This document shows, piece by piece, positions 45,965 to 54,427 of a stretch of 64,000 nucleotides of DNA. Every line of letters begins with the position of its first letter. The first letter of the stretch is position 1. The translations under genes and the position numbers were made by a program. Below the pieces are notes generated by a model. That model ran no database searches. It was not told the DNA's origin and was given only the letters and a program-made list of their open reading frames with translations. The DNA lies in NCBI GenBank assembly GCA_038531945.1, contig JBCBBH010000002.1, positions 62,001-126,000 on the forward strand, given 5' to 3'. This DNA is from CALBPI01 sp038531945 (GTDB lineage: Bacteria > Pseudomonadota > Gammaproteobacteria > Steroidobacterales > Woeseiaceae).

Positions 45965-46944
45965 CGGCGACGCCCGGCAAAAGCGAAATACATCAGTGTG
46001 AATAGCCACAGTACGACGCCCACTGTGTATTTGCCGATCAACGGGATTGACGTCGTGGATGACCAATAGGCTTCGACGAACGCGGCGAACACCAGCATCA
46101 CCGCGCCGCCGTAGACGACCGGAAGCGAGTCACGTGCTTCGTCGCGCAACGCATGCCAGCGCCGCTTGCCAGCAGGGTTGACCAGTCGGTTGCCCAGCGC
46201 CAGCCCAATTCCACCGAACAAGACAATTGCGGTCAGCTCGAAAGCGCTGTGCCCGGAGACGAAAGACCAGAACGGCTCACCGAATCCGATCCGCTGGAGA
46301 TGCCCCGCGACTGCGCCAATATAAAGGCCGTTGAAGATGACATAAAACAGCGTACCAAGACCGAACAGCAGCCCGCCGGCGTACGTTTGAAAGCCGATCG
46401 AGACGTTGTTGTAGATGTAGTAGCCGAACATCATCATGTCGTCGGGCGATCCGCGTTCACGTCCCAGCACGCGACGCTCCGGGTTGTACATGTATTCAAA
46501 ATCGGCGACCTGCAGCGGTGACATCAGGTGATAAATTAGGTCCGGTTGAAACTGCAACGCAACTGCGATGCCGATACCCGGCAGATAGAACAATGCGGAG
46601 GCGATAGCGATCTGTCGCCAGTAACGTCGGGCAGTGACAGGAAACTCATAGACCAGGAACTGCAGGAATACACGAAGCAGGGGAGTCTTCTCGGCGTAAA
46701 GGTGGCGATGTCCATCGAGCGCAAGCCGGTTCAGCCGCTGCTGTAGCTCCAGGCTGTAGCGCCGGGCTCGCGCGAGTGCCAGATGCTGACAGACCTGTCG
46801 GTACGTTTGGTCGAACGTCTGCCACATGGACAGATTCTCATCCTTCCGACGAAGCTTACGATCGTTCGAATTGAGTACCCCTGTGGCTTTTTCGAATCTC
46901 TCCCACAGCTCGCCGTAACGCCGTTCGAATGCCTCTTGCTTCAT
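45961..46944 (-). CDS. SpoIIM-family (stage II sporulation M-like) membrane protein
   Basis: About 327 residues with an N-terminal helical soluble part (FERRYGELWERFEKATG) and five or six TM segments in the SpoIIM fold: NNVSIGFQTYAGGLLFGLG and GHSAFELTAIVLFGGIGLALG. In non-sporulating bacteria this family is found beside RDD and MoxR genes and has no known function. ATG 46944 overlaps the RDD stop by 4 bases. Confidence 0.82.
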   Translation of the reverse strand: MKQEAFERRYGELWERFEKATGVLNSNDRKLRRKDENLSMWQTFDQTYRQVCQHLALARARRYSLELQQRLNRLALDGHRHLYAEKTPLLRVFLQFLVYEFPVTARRYWRQIAIASALFYLPGIGIAVALQFQPDLIYHLMSPLQVADFEYMYNPERRVLGRERGSPDDMMMFGYYIYNNVSIGFQTYAGGLLFGLGTLFYVIFNGLYIGAVAGHLQRIGFGEPFWSFVSGHSAFELTAIVLFGGIGLALGNRLVNPAGKRRWHALRDEARDSLPVVYGGAVMLVFAAFVEAYWSSTTSIPLIGKYTVGVVLWLFTLMYFAFAGRRR

Positions 46945-47630
46945 GACTTCGGCCGATGCCCTGTGATCCACGCCGCAAAGGCCCGCAGGCGTTTCGCATC
47001 CAGCTCGCCGAGCACGGGTTGCATGATGCGAGACAGCTCTTCGGCTCGCGCGTCGCTGATTTGATTGCGACGTTCACCGAAACTGACAATCGCTTCCTGT
47101 TCGTCGCGCGTCAGGGGCACCAGCGTTGGTTGCGGGTCGACGTCATCCCATGGGTTTTTCGCCGGGACCTCCTGTCGATGTACGACGACCGTCCCTGCCG
47201 CAAGATCACCGAGCCGCTGAAAATTCCGTGTGAACAAAACAGAGAGGCAGCCAAACAGGTAGCAGCCTGGAAAAACGTCAACCGGACGGAGCAGGTTTCG
47301 GAGCGTCGCCCCACGCCAACCGATGGGCGTGCCGTCTGCGTTCATAACGTGTACACCAACAATTTTTTTACCCGGCGTGGCCCCCTGCATAAGTGCCTCG
47401 AACAAGACGTTGTATCCCCAGATCACCCCAAACATAGTTAGCAGGAGCAGCCCTTCGCCAACGTTCTCGATGGCAGCCAGAATATTGGCAGCGACGAAAA
47501 TGATGCCAATCTTGATCATCGAGTCGATCAACCAGGCGAGCGATCGGGGTGCGATGCCGGCAACCGGTAACAGAAGCTCTACCCCCTCCGGCGTCTCTAT
47601 GTTGAGCGTGGTGTCCAGTACTTCTGACAT
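46941..47630 (-). CDS. RDD-family membrane protein
   Basis: A 229-residue protein starting with the RDD pattern (GIAPRSLAWLIDSMIKIGIIF, with the family's Arg-Asp-Asp replaced by Ala-Trp-Leu-Ile-Asp), GATPGKKIVGVHV and NLLRPVDVFPGCYLFG, typical of this family, plus a soluble C-terminal tail. First gene of the operon leading to MoxR and DUF58. Role unknown; RDD proteins have been linked to ion exchange in some bacteria. Confidence 0.82.
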   Translation of the reverse strand: MSEVLDTTLNIETPEGVELLLPVAGIAPRSLAWLIDSMIKIGIIFVAANILAAIENVGEGLLLLTMFGVIWGYNVLFEALMQGATPGKKIVGVHVMNADGTPIGWRGATLRNLLRPVDVFPGCYLFGCLSVLFTRNFQRLGDLAAGTVVVHRQEVPAKNPWDDVDPQPTLVPLTRDEQEAIVSFGERRNQISDARAEELSRIMQPVLGELDAKRLRAFAAWITGHRPKS

Positions 47631-47753
47631 GGGTGTGCGGTATAAGACTTGCCGAGCGGAAACGTCTTGATGGTAGTGCTCACCCAGCCCAATTGCACGT
47701 CGGATCCGCTAGCGGGTTAGGCGAATCGTCGACAGGGTCTCCAACAGGGTCGC

Positions 47754-47767
47754 GGATACCGGTATCC
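47754..47767. other. 14-bp perfect palindrome in the RDD/leuS divergent region
   Basis: GGATACC-GGTATCC, 33 bases before leuS in the 170-base region between the divergent RDD and leuS genes. It may be a binding site or chance. No T-box-like leader for leuS was recognised. Confidence 0.3.
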
Positions 47768-47800
47768 TCCGGGTTCAGCTTGAGTTACTAATCCGATTTC

Positions 47801-50272
47801 ATGAAAAACCAATACCATCCGGCGGAGATCGAGCCGGGCATTCAGCAATACTGGAAAAACCACCGTTGTTTCGAAGTGGACGAGATCGATGGTGTCGACC
47901 CGTATTACTGCCTGACCATGTTTCCGTATCCCAGCGGCAAGCTGCACATGGGTCATGTCCGTGTGTTCACGATTTCTGATGTGGTTGCCCGCTACCAACG
48001 CATGCAAGGCAAGCATGTATTGCAACCAATGGGTTGGGATGCTTTTGGCATGCCGGCGGAAAACGCCGCGATCAAGAACAGCGTGCCGCCTGCCGAATGG
48101 ACCTATTCGAATATCGAGTACATGCGTGGACAGATGGACATGCTTGGGTTGGGCTACGATTGGCGTCGCGAGGTCACGACCTGTCGCCCCGAGTATTACC
48201 GCTGGGAGCAGTGGTTTTTTACGAAGCTGTTTGAGAAGGGACTGGTCTATCGCAAGCAGTCCGTCGTCAATTGGGATCCGGTCGACAACACCGTACTCGC
48301 CAATGAACAGGTCATCGATGGGCGCGGTTGGCGTTCGGGTGCGTTGGTCGAGCGGCGTGAGATTCCGCAGTGGTTTATGAAAATCACCGAGTACGCGGAT
48401 GAGCTGCTCGGGGATCTCGACAAACTGACGGGTTGGCCAGATTCTGTCAAAACGATGCAGCGCAACTGGATCGGACGATCGGAAGGTCTGGAGATCGACT
48501 TCGAAGTCGCTGGTGACTATGACGAGGAACTGGCCGATACCAACGGTGTGTTGCGCGTGTTCACAACGCGCCCCGATACGTTGTACGGGGTGACGTACAT
48601 GGCCGTTGCCGCCGAACATCCACTCGCCGAACGCGCCGCCGCCAGTGATCCGAAGCTCGCTGATTTCCTGCGCGAATGCCGGCAGACCAGTGCCGCCGAG
48701 GCGGACATTGAAACGCGTGAGAAGCTGGGAATGCCGCTGGGTATTGATGCCGTGCATCCGCTGACTGGAGAGCCGGTCCCGATCTGGGTGGCAAACTTCG
48801 TCTTGATGACCTACGGCACCGGCGCCTTGATGGCTGTGCCGGGTCACGATGTTCGCGACTGGGAGTTCGCAACGAAATACGAACTGCCGATCCGCCAGGT
48901 TATCGCCAGCGCTGACAAGAGCGCTGTCGATATTCAATCCGGTGCATTTGTCGAGAAGGGCGAGACGATGAACTCGGGCGAGTTCGATGGACTGTCGTTT
49001 GATGCAGCGTTTGACGCGATCGCCGACGCTTTGACCGCGCAGGACAAGGCAACCCGCAAGGTGAACTATCGGTTGCGTGACTGGGGTGTTTCCCGTCAGC
49101 GCTACTGGGGGACGCCGATCCCGATCATTTACTGTGATGATTGCGGTGCCGTGCCGGTGCCGGAAGCGGATCTGCCGGTCGTGCTGCCGGAAGACGTGGT
49201 CGTCAGCGGTACAGGATCACCATTGAAAGACATGCCGGAGTTCGTGAACTGCGATTGCCCGAAGTGCGGCAAGCCGGCGCGTCGTGAGACGGATACATTC
49301 GACACGTTTTTCGAATCGTCTTGGTATTTCGCCCGATACGCATCCTATGATTGCGATGACGCGATGCTGGATGAGCGTGCGCATTACTGGCTGCCGGTGG
49401 ATCAATACATCGGTGGCATCGAACATGCCATCTTGCATCTACTGTACGCGCGGTTTTTCCAGAAGTTGATGCGGGATCTGGGGCTGTCCAAGGCGGATGA
49501 GCCGTTCACGAACCTGCTCACCCAAGGCATGGTGTTGAAAGGTGGACGCAAGATGTCCAAGTCCGAAGGCAACACGGTCGATCCGCAGGCGCTGGTCGAT
49601 GAGTTTGGTGCCGACACGGTACGATTATTCATGATGTTTACTGCCCCTCCGGAGCAGGCGTTGGAGTGGTCTGATGACGGCGTCGCCGGCGCTTTCCGAT
49701 TCCTGCGAAAGTTGTGGCGCAATGTCGCGGAGCACGTCGAGGCAGGTGTCGCGACGGGAACGATCAACGTCAAGTCGGATGCACAGAAAGCGTTGCGCCG
49801 AAAAACGCACGAGATCATCGCGAAAGTGTCGGATGACGTCGGTCGCCGCTACACGTTCAACACCGCGATCGCGGGGGTGATGGAGTTGTTGAACAGCGTG
49901 ACCGCTTTCTCGGTCGACAGCACTGACGATCAAAGAGTGCGCCAGGAAGCGTTGGAGACTGCGGTGTTGTTACTCTCGCCGATCACACCGCACATCGCAC
50001 ACGAGTTGTGGCTGGCCTTGGGCCATGATGAGGCGGTGTTGAATCAGTCCTGGCCGAAAGTCGATGAGTCGGCGCTGACTCGCGATACGATCGAGTTCGT
50101 TGTCCAGGTCAACGGCAAACTGCGCGCGCGCTTGACGCTCGCCGCCGACGCATCTCGCGAGGCGGTCGAAGCAGCTGCGCTCGCTGACGCCAACGTCCAG
50201 CAGTTCGTGGAAGGCAAGACCGTTCGCAAGGTGATCGTTGTGCCCAACAAGCTCGTCAATCTGGTGGTCTAG
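47801..50272 (+). CDS. leuS: Leucyl-tRNA synthetase
   Basis: An 823-residue class I synthetase: HIGH motif as HMGH in PSGKLHMGHVRVFTISD, editing domain with TTRPDTLYGVTYMAVAAEHPLA, KMSKS in GGRKMSKSEGNTVDP, and the C-terminal anticodon-binding domain. Full length relative to other bacterial LeuRS (about 820-860). Followed directly by lptE, as in most gammaproteobacteria. Confidence 0.97.
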   Translation: MKNQYHPAEIEPGIQQYWKNHRCFEVDEIDGVDPYYCLTMFPYPSGKLHMGHVRVFTISDVVARYQRMQGKHVLQPMGWDAFGMPAENAAIKNSVPPAEWTYSNIEYMRGQMDMLGLGYDWRREVTTCRPEYYRWEQWFFTKLFEKGLVYRKQSVVNWDPVDNTVLANEQVIDGRGWRSGALVERREIPQWFMKITEYADELLGDLDKLTGWPDSVKTMQRNWIGRSEGLEIDFEVAGDYDEELADTNGVLRVFTTRPDTLYGVTYMAVAAEHPLAERAAASDPKLADFLRECRQTSAAEADIETREKLGMPLGIDAVHPLTGEPVPIWVANFVLMTYGTGALMAVPGHDVRDWEFATKYELPIRQVIASADKSAVDIQSGAFVEKGETMNSGEFDGLSFDAAFDAIADALTAQDKATRKVNYRLRDWGVSRQRYWGTPIPIIYCDDCGAVPVPEADLPVVLPEDVVVSGTGSPLKDMPEFVNCDCPKCGKPARRETDTFDTFFESSWYFARYASYDCDDAMLDERAHYWLPVDQYIGGIEHAILHLLYARFFQKLMRDLGLSKADEPFTNLLTQGMVLKGGRKMSKSEGNTVDPQALVDEFGADTVRLFMMFTAPPEQALEWSDDGVAGAFRFLRKLWRNVAEHVEAGVATGTINVKSDAQKALRRKTHEIIAKVSDDVGRRYTFNTAIAGVMELLNSVTAFSVDSTDDQRVRQEALETAVLLLSPITPHIAHELWLALGHDEAVLNQSWPKVDESALTRDTIEFVVQVNGKLRARLTLAADASREAVEAAALADANVQQFVEGKTVRKVIVVPNKLVNLVV

Positions 50273-50785
50273 GTGGGTGCATTGTCTATCGCTGTTTCGG
50301 GCCGGTATTCACTACGATATGCCGGGCTACTCTCACTCCTGTGCTTGGGCTTGATCAGCTGTGGATTTCAGCTCGCCGAGCGTCCGCTGCTGGGATCGTC
50401 GCTTCAGACTTTGGCGCTCGAAGCGGATGATCAGCGCAGCGACCTATACCTTGCGTTGGAGCGAGCGCTGGTCGCTCAGGATATTCGAATCGACAGCTCT
50501 GCGCCGACTCGTTTGACATTGGTGGGCGTTGAGACGGGCCAAAGAGTGTTGTCGGTTTCCTCAAGGAACGTTCCGCGGGAGTTCGAAGTGTTCTACACCG
50601 GTGGCTTTGTGCTGCAGCGTGGTGAAGAGTTGCTTTTGGAAAGCAACCCGCTGACTTTCACGCGGGACTACAACTGGAGTGAGTTTGAAGTGCTGGGCAA
50701 GGTCCAGGAAGAAGCGGATTTGCGAGTATTGATTGTCGATGATCTGGTCGATGCCCTGCTGCGCCAATTGGCCACTGTGCCGTAG
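50273..50785 (+). CDS. lptE: LPS-assembly lipoprotein LptE
   Basis: A 170-residue outer-membrane lipoprotein: lipobox LISC with Cys30, then CGFQLAERPLLGSSLQTLALEADD, typical LptE (formerly RlpB) start. It plugs the LptD barrel for LPS export. GTG start immediately after the leuS stop. The usual next gene holA is not here. Confidence 0.88.
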   Translation: MGALSIAVSGRYSLRYAGLLSLLCLGLISCGFQLAERPLLGSSLQTLALEADDQRSDLYLALERALVAQDIRIDSSAPTRLTLVGVETGQRVLSVSSRNVPREFEVFYTGGFVLQRGEELLLESNPLTFTRDYNWSEFEVLGKVQEEADLRVLIVDDLVDALLRQLATVP

Positions 50786-50809
50786 CTCGTGCTGATCGTG
50801 GACGACGTG

Positions 50810-51283
50810 ATGGCATCGCCCGGTCTGTCTTCCGCTGTGCGATGCGTGTTTTGCGGACTGAATCTGGCGCTCATAGTCCATCCGTTGCATGCCGAACTGC
50901 CGGCGAGTTTCTGGGGAGAAATGGAAGCGGGCGTGACCGGCCGCTCCATCCATGTGCGCGCGGATACACCGTTGCATTCGTTATTGCATGAGGCATGTCA
51001 CGCGGCATGCGCAGCGGACGGGCCGTTTGTATGCGACGCCGGCGGTTGCGATGATGAAGAAAGTGCCGTGTGCGCGATGCAGCTGATTCTCGCCGAAGCA
51101 CTGCCAGGCGTGGGTTCAACACGACTTGCGCGCGACATGGATCGTTGGGGTTACAGTTTCCGCGAGGGCTCGGCAATCGACTTTCTACACGGTGATGGTC
51201 GCGAAGCGCTCACCTGGCTGGCGACCTCCAGACCGGCAATTTGGAGCGTAGTTGCACGCCTGTCCGGGATGTCGCTGTCATGA
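50810..51283 (+). CDS. Unrecognised Cys-rich protein with HExxH motif
   Basis: About 157 residues. The centre has HSLLHEACHAACAADG, an HExxH zinc-protease-like motif, followed about 20 residues later by DDEES, which could give a third ligand. Seven cysteines (two CxxC-like at residues 12 and 15, the rest around the motif) suggest bound metal or disulfides. No signal peptide is obvious. ATG 50810 is chosen over GTG 50789. It is coupled (ATGA) to the next membrane-protein gene. I do not recognise the family; it may be a small zincin. Confidence 0.6.
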   Translation: MASPGLSSAVRCVFCGLNLALIVHPLHAELPASFWGEMEAGVTGRSIHVRADTPLHSLLHEACHAACAADGPFVCDAGGCDDEESAVCAMQLILAEALPGVGSTRLARDMDRWGYSFREGSAIDFLHGDGREALTWLATSRPAIWSVVARLSGMSLS

Positions 51284-51939
51284 CACGTGCGTTTTCCCCA
51301 ATCTGGTTTAGACCGCTCGCGTACCTGCTGTTGCTTTGCGCTATGTATGGCGCTTTAGCGTGGCTCGAGATTAACGGCGGCGGAATGAACCTGCAGATCA
51401 TGACGCCGGCTTCGCCAGTGATGGGCACCAGTGAATACTCCTGGCCTGAGAACCTGCAGCTTTTGTTTCTTGGGGTGATCGCACTGATGGCTGCCGACTG
51501 CGTGCGACGTCTGCCGATGCAAAGACCGGTTTCGGTTTTATTGCTGGGTCTCGCGGGCGCTGCGTTCATTCGCGAATGTGACTGGTATCTCGATGTATTT
51601 GTCCGCGATCATGTTTGGCAGCTGTTGCTGGCAATGCTGGTCGTGTGGGTGGCCGTCTACCAGTTGCGACACGCTTCCGCTTTGGCCAGCGCCGTAGCCC
51701 GAGTGCAGTCATCAGTGGGTTTTGCACTGATTGGTTGTGCGGTTGCGGGCCTGCTAGTGTTTGCCGGCGTAGTGGGGCATGAGCCGTTATGGCTCGCCAT
51801 TCTGGGTGACGATTACGTTAGAGTCGCGAAGCTGGCAACCGAAGAACTTTCGGAGCTGTTCTGTTACTGGCTGTGGTTCACCGGGCAGTCGGAATACTGG
51901 ATCGAATGCCGACGGCGGTCCGGCTTCGGGCGACGTTGA
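51280..51939 (+). CDS. Unrecognised six-TM membrane protein
   Basis: About 219 residues with six hydrophobic segments, short loops and a C-terminal basic tail (ECRRRSGFGRR). The start ATG overlaps the stop of the HExxH gene. No family signature was recognised. Its position just before the HiPIP gene puts it at the edge of the photosynthesis genes, but 89 bases without overlap separate them. Confidence 0.65.
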   Translation: MTRAFSPIWFRPLAYLLLLCAMYGALAWLEINGGGMNLQIMTPASPVMGTSEYSWPENLQLLFLGVIALMAADCVRRLPMQRPVSVLLLGLAGAAFIRECDWYLDVFVRDHVWQLLLAMLVVWVAVYQLRHASALASAVARVQSSVGFALIGCAVAGLLVFAGVVGHEPLWLAILGDDYVRVAKLATEELSELFCYWLWFTGQSEYWIECRRRSGFGRR

Positions 51940-52028
51940 CTAGGTCGTGTACAAGGCTGTGACTTTGCACAAGGCTCGTCAGGTCTAATAGCATGTGTGG
52001 GATTTTGACATAGACCGAGGATTTCTCG

Positions 52029-52700
52029 ATGCACAAAGAAGATCAAAAAACCGACGAGCAGCGTCGCAAGCTGGTCAAGTTAGCAGCCAGCAGCGCGGTG
52101 GTCTTGCCGCTCAGTGGCTTGGTTGCCTGCGGCGGTGACTCCGGCGAAAGTACCGTTGACAAAGCGAAAGAGGCGACCGCTGAAGCGGCTGACAAAGCCG
52201 CTGAGATGGCGGAAGGCGCAGCCGAGACGGTAGGCGAGGCAGCTGACGCAGCGGCGGATGCGGCCGGTGAAATGGCCAGCGATGCGGCGGACGCTGCAGG
52301 CGATGCAATGGACGCTGCCGGTGACATGGCCGGCGACGCGGTAGATGCCGCCGGTGAAATGGCCGGAGATGCAAAAGACGCGATGGGTGACATGGCGGAC
52401 AGTGCAACGGAAGCGATGAGTGACGCGAAAGACGCGGTCACGGGCGCGGTTTCGAACACCGCGAGTGGTTTGCCGAAGCTCGAAGAATCAGACCCTGTCG
52501 CGCAGGCGTTGGGCTACATGCATGATGCATCCGCGATCGACGCTAGCAAGTACGAAGGCCGCGGCGCAGCCGCCAACGAATACTGCAAAAATTGCGCATT
52601 GTTCGTTGACGGGGGTGACGGCTGGGGTGCGTGCTCAATCTTCGTTGGCAAAGCAGTCAACCAAAACGGCTGGTGCGCAAGCTACAACCGTAAGGGTTAA
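52029..52700 (+). CDS. hip: Lipoprotein high-potential iron-sulfur protein with long Ala-rich spacer
   Basis: A 223-residue protein. The N-terminus has a twin-arginine-type signal (QRRKLVKLAASSAVVLPLSG) and lipobox LVAC with Cys34. Residues about 40-145 are a helical Ala/Asp/Glu/Met-rich repeat. The C-terminal 75 residues are a HiPIP: SDPVAQALGYMHDASAID, then Cys186, 189, 202 and 216 (C-x2-C-x12-C-x13-C) with an aromatic-rich end (GWCASYN). HiPIPs donate electrons to photosynthetic reaction centres in many purple bacteria. Here the protein should be membrane-tethered by the lipid and held away by the spacer. GAGG lies 8 bases before ATG. Confidence 0.85.
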   Translation: MHKEDQKTDEQRRKLVKLAASSAVVLPLSGLVACGGDSGESTVDKAKEATAEAADKAAEMAEGAAETVGEAADAAADAAGEMASDAADAAGDAMDAAGDMAGDAVDAAGEMAGDAKDAMGDMADSATEAMSDAKDAVTGAVSNTASGLPKLEESDPVAQALGYMHDASAIDASKYEGRGAAANEYCKNCALFVDGGDGWGACSIFVGKAVNQNGWCASYNRKG

Positions 52701-52730
52701 GCCACAGCAGGTCTTCTTGCAGACCGAAAC

Positions 52731-52765
52731 ACCCGCGTGTTGGTTGCCAGCACGCGGGTTTTTTT
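52731..52765 (+). terminator. Intrinsic terminator after the HiPIP gene
   Basis: ACCCGCGTG pairs with CACGCGGGT, extended inward by four more pairs including one G-U, followed by seven T. It closes the HiPIP transcript and its end overlaps the last bases of the convergent tspO gene. Confidence 0.88.
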
Positions 52766-53252
52766 ACGTCCCAGTAAAAGGTCCATTTAGACGAACAATG
52801 GCAGCGTTAAGCACAAATGCGAACGCCACCCACATGAGATAGGGGGCCAGTAGCCAGCGAATGACTGGGACTCGCCGCCGGAATACGAAGACAATTGCTG
52901 CGATTGAGAACCACAGAGCGATTGCTTCGAACACCGCCAAGTCGGGTCTTTGGCTGAAAAAAAACAGGTAGCTCCAAAGCACGTTAAGGAGCGCGTTGAG
53001 GCCGAATAGCGACAGCACCCAACTTCGCTTCGCGCCGGCTTCCCAAACGCGATGGCCGGCATAAGCCGTCAGCAGGAAGATCAGTGTCCAGGCAGGCCCG
53101 AATAGCCAGTCTGGTGGTTGGAACGCCGGTTTTTGCAGTGCCTCGTACCAAGACCCCAGTGGCGTCAATGCGCCACCTATGGCGCCGGTGGTGAATGCGA
53201 GTCCGACGGCCAGCCACAGCGACAGTGACCGGGCCGACTCCGATGCTTTCAT
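52764..53252 (-). CDS. tspO: TspO/MBR family tryptophan-rich protein
   Basis: A 162-residue, five-TM protein of the TspO/peripheral benzodiazepine receptor family: GSWYEALQKPAFQPPDWLFGPAWTLIFLLTAYAG is the signature. TspO binds porphyrins and, in Rhodobacter, modulates photosynthesis gene expression in response to oxygen. It is translationally coupled to bchP (ATGA overlap), which ties it to bacteriochlorophyll synthesis here. Confidence 0.92.
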   Translation of the reverse strand: MKASESARSLSLWLAVGLAFTTGAIGGALTPLGSWYEALQKPAFQPPDWLFGPAWTLIFLLTAYAGHRVWEAGAKRSWVLSLFGLNALLNVLWSYLFFFSQRPDLAVFEAIALWFSIAAIVFVFRRRVPVIRWLLAPYLMWVAFAFVLNAAIVRLNGPFTGT

Positions 53253-54427
53253 CTAGGCGCTAATCCGACGAGATGCGCGAGATCCTTGAAGAAAATCCGC
53301 ACATGCGCAATGGGTTTGGCGCGCACCAATTGCTTGTTCATGTACGCTTCCCAGGTCAAATGCTGTACATCCGGGTCGCGGCAGATCTTGACGAACTTCT
53401 CGCGTCGCTTGTCACTCGAATACCAGAATTTTTGCAAGATTCCGAGAATAAAGAACACGCGCCCGTGTGCTTTTCCGAAACGCTTTCTGGCCTGTCGAAG
53501 TGCACGGGCATCACCGGTGGCCAGCGCCTCTCCAACGGCCTCGGCCGCGAGTTTTCCGGTGTACATCGCGTAGTAGATGCCCTCACCCGACGCCGGCGCT
53601 ACGACCCCGGCGGCATCGCCGGCGACGATCACATCGCGTCCGTTGTCCCAGCGCTTCATCGGCTTGAGCGGAATCGGCGCACCTTCGGTACGAATGGTTT
53701 TTGCGCGCGATAAACCGGCGCGCTGGCGCAGCAGGCTGGTCGCATTCCGCAGCGAGTAGCCCTGGTGATGCGTGCCCATGCCAACGCTGGAGCACTTGCC
53801 GTGTGGGAAAACCCAGCCGTAGAAGTCTGGTGATACGTCTCCCTGGTAGTACACATCACAGCGCTGCGGATCGAAATCGCCTTCGCCCGCCTCAGGTGAT
53901 TCGATGATCTCGTGATAAGCAAAGACATGTGGCACTTTGTCTGCACCGGCGATGCAGGCACGTGCCACTTTCGAGCGTGCACCATCTGCGCCGATGACGA
54001 AGCGTGCCGTGACCTCGTGTACTTCATTCGAGTCGTTTTCCTTGAAGGTCACGCGAGCAGGTTGGTCAGGCTCACTTACTACGCCAAGGCACTTCCCGTT
54101 AATTCGATCAGCGCCATTGTTTGCTGCTCGAGTGCGCAGCCACTCATCGAAGCTGCCGCGATCAACCATGCCGACCCAGCCGCCAATGTCCATATCTACA
54201 GCCTGACCGGACGGTGAGATCATTCGCGCCAGTGTAACTTTCGCTTCGAGTTGTGATTCGGGTATGTCGAACTCGCGTACGAGAATCGGCGGTATGGCGC
54301 CGCCACACGGCTTGATCCGACCTTGTTTGTCGAGCAAGAGCACCCGGTGGCCTGCCCGAGCGAGTTCATCGGCTGCCGTCGAACCAGTCGGTCCGCCGCC
54401 GATGACGGCTACGTCATAATCGGTCAT
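53249..54427 (-). CDS. bchP: Geranylgeranyl reductase for bacteriochlorophyll
   Basis: About 392 residues. FAD-binding DVAVIGGGPTGSTAADELA at the N-terminus, GRIKPCGGAIPP, and GWVFPHGKCSSVGMGTH and GDAAGVVAPASGEGIYYAMYTG in the middle, all typical of BchP/ChlP. It reduces the geranylgeranyl tail of bacteriochlorophyll to phytyl in three steps. ATG 54427 (MTDYDVAV) is the true start, overlapping the PucC-like gene by 14 bases. Part of bchG-pucC-bchP-tspO. Confidence 0.93.
   Translation of the reverse strand: MTDYDVAVIGGGPTGSTAADELARAGHRVLLLDKQGRIKPCGGAIPPILVREFDIPESQLEAKVTLARMISPSGQAVDMDIGGWVGMVDRGSFDEWLRTRAANNGADRINGKCLGVVSEPDQPARVTFKENDSNEVHEVTARFVIGADGARSKVARACIAGADKVPHVFAYHEIIESPEAGEGDFDPQRCDVYYQGDVSPDFYGWVFPHGKCSSVGMGTHHQGYSLRNATSLLRQRAGLSRAKTIRTEGAPIPLKPMKRWDNGRDVIVAGDAAGVVAPASGEGIYYAMYTGKLAAEAVGEALATGDARALRQARKRFGKAHGRVFFILGILQKFWYSSDKRREKFVKICRDPDVQHLTWEAYMNKQLVRAKPIAHVRIFFKDLAHLVGLAPR

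Noticed and set aside
47631..47800. T-box or attenuator leader for leuS
   Set aside because: No leader peptide, specifier hairpin or T-run was found; only a short palindrome is visible.
47717..48937. 406-codon open frame on the minus strand
   Set aside because: Antisense to the 5' part of leuS; a shadow of high-GC coding sequence.
51940..52028. PpsR-type site upstream of the HiPIP gene
   Set aside because: TGT and ACA half-sites occur but with spacings of 9 or 11, not 12.
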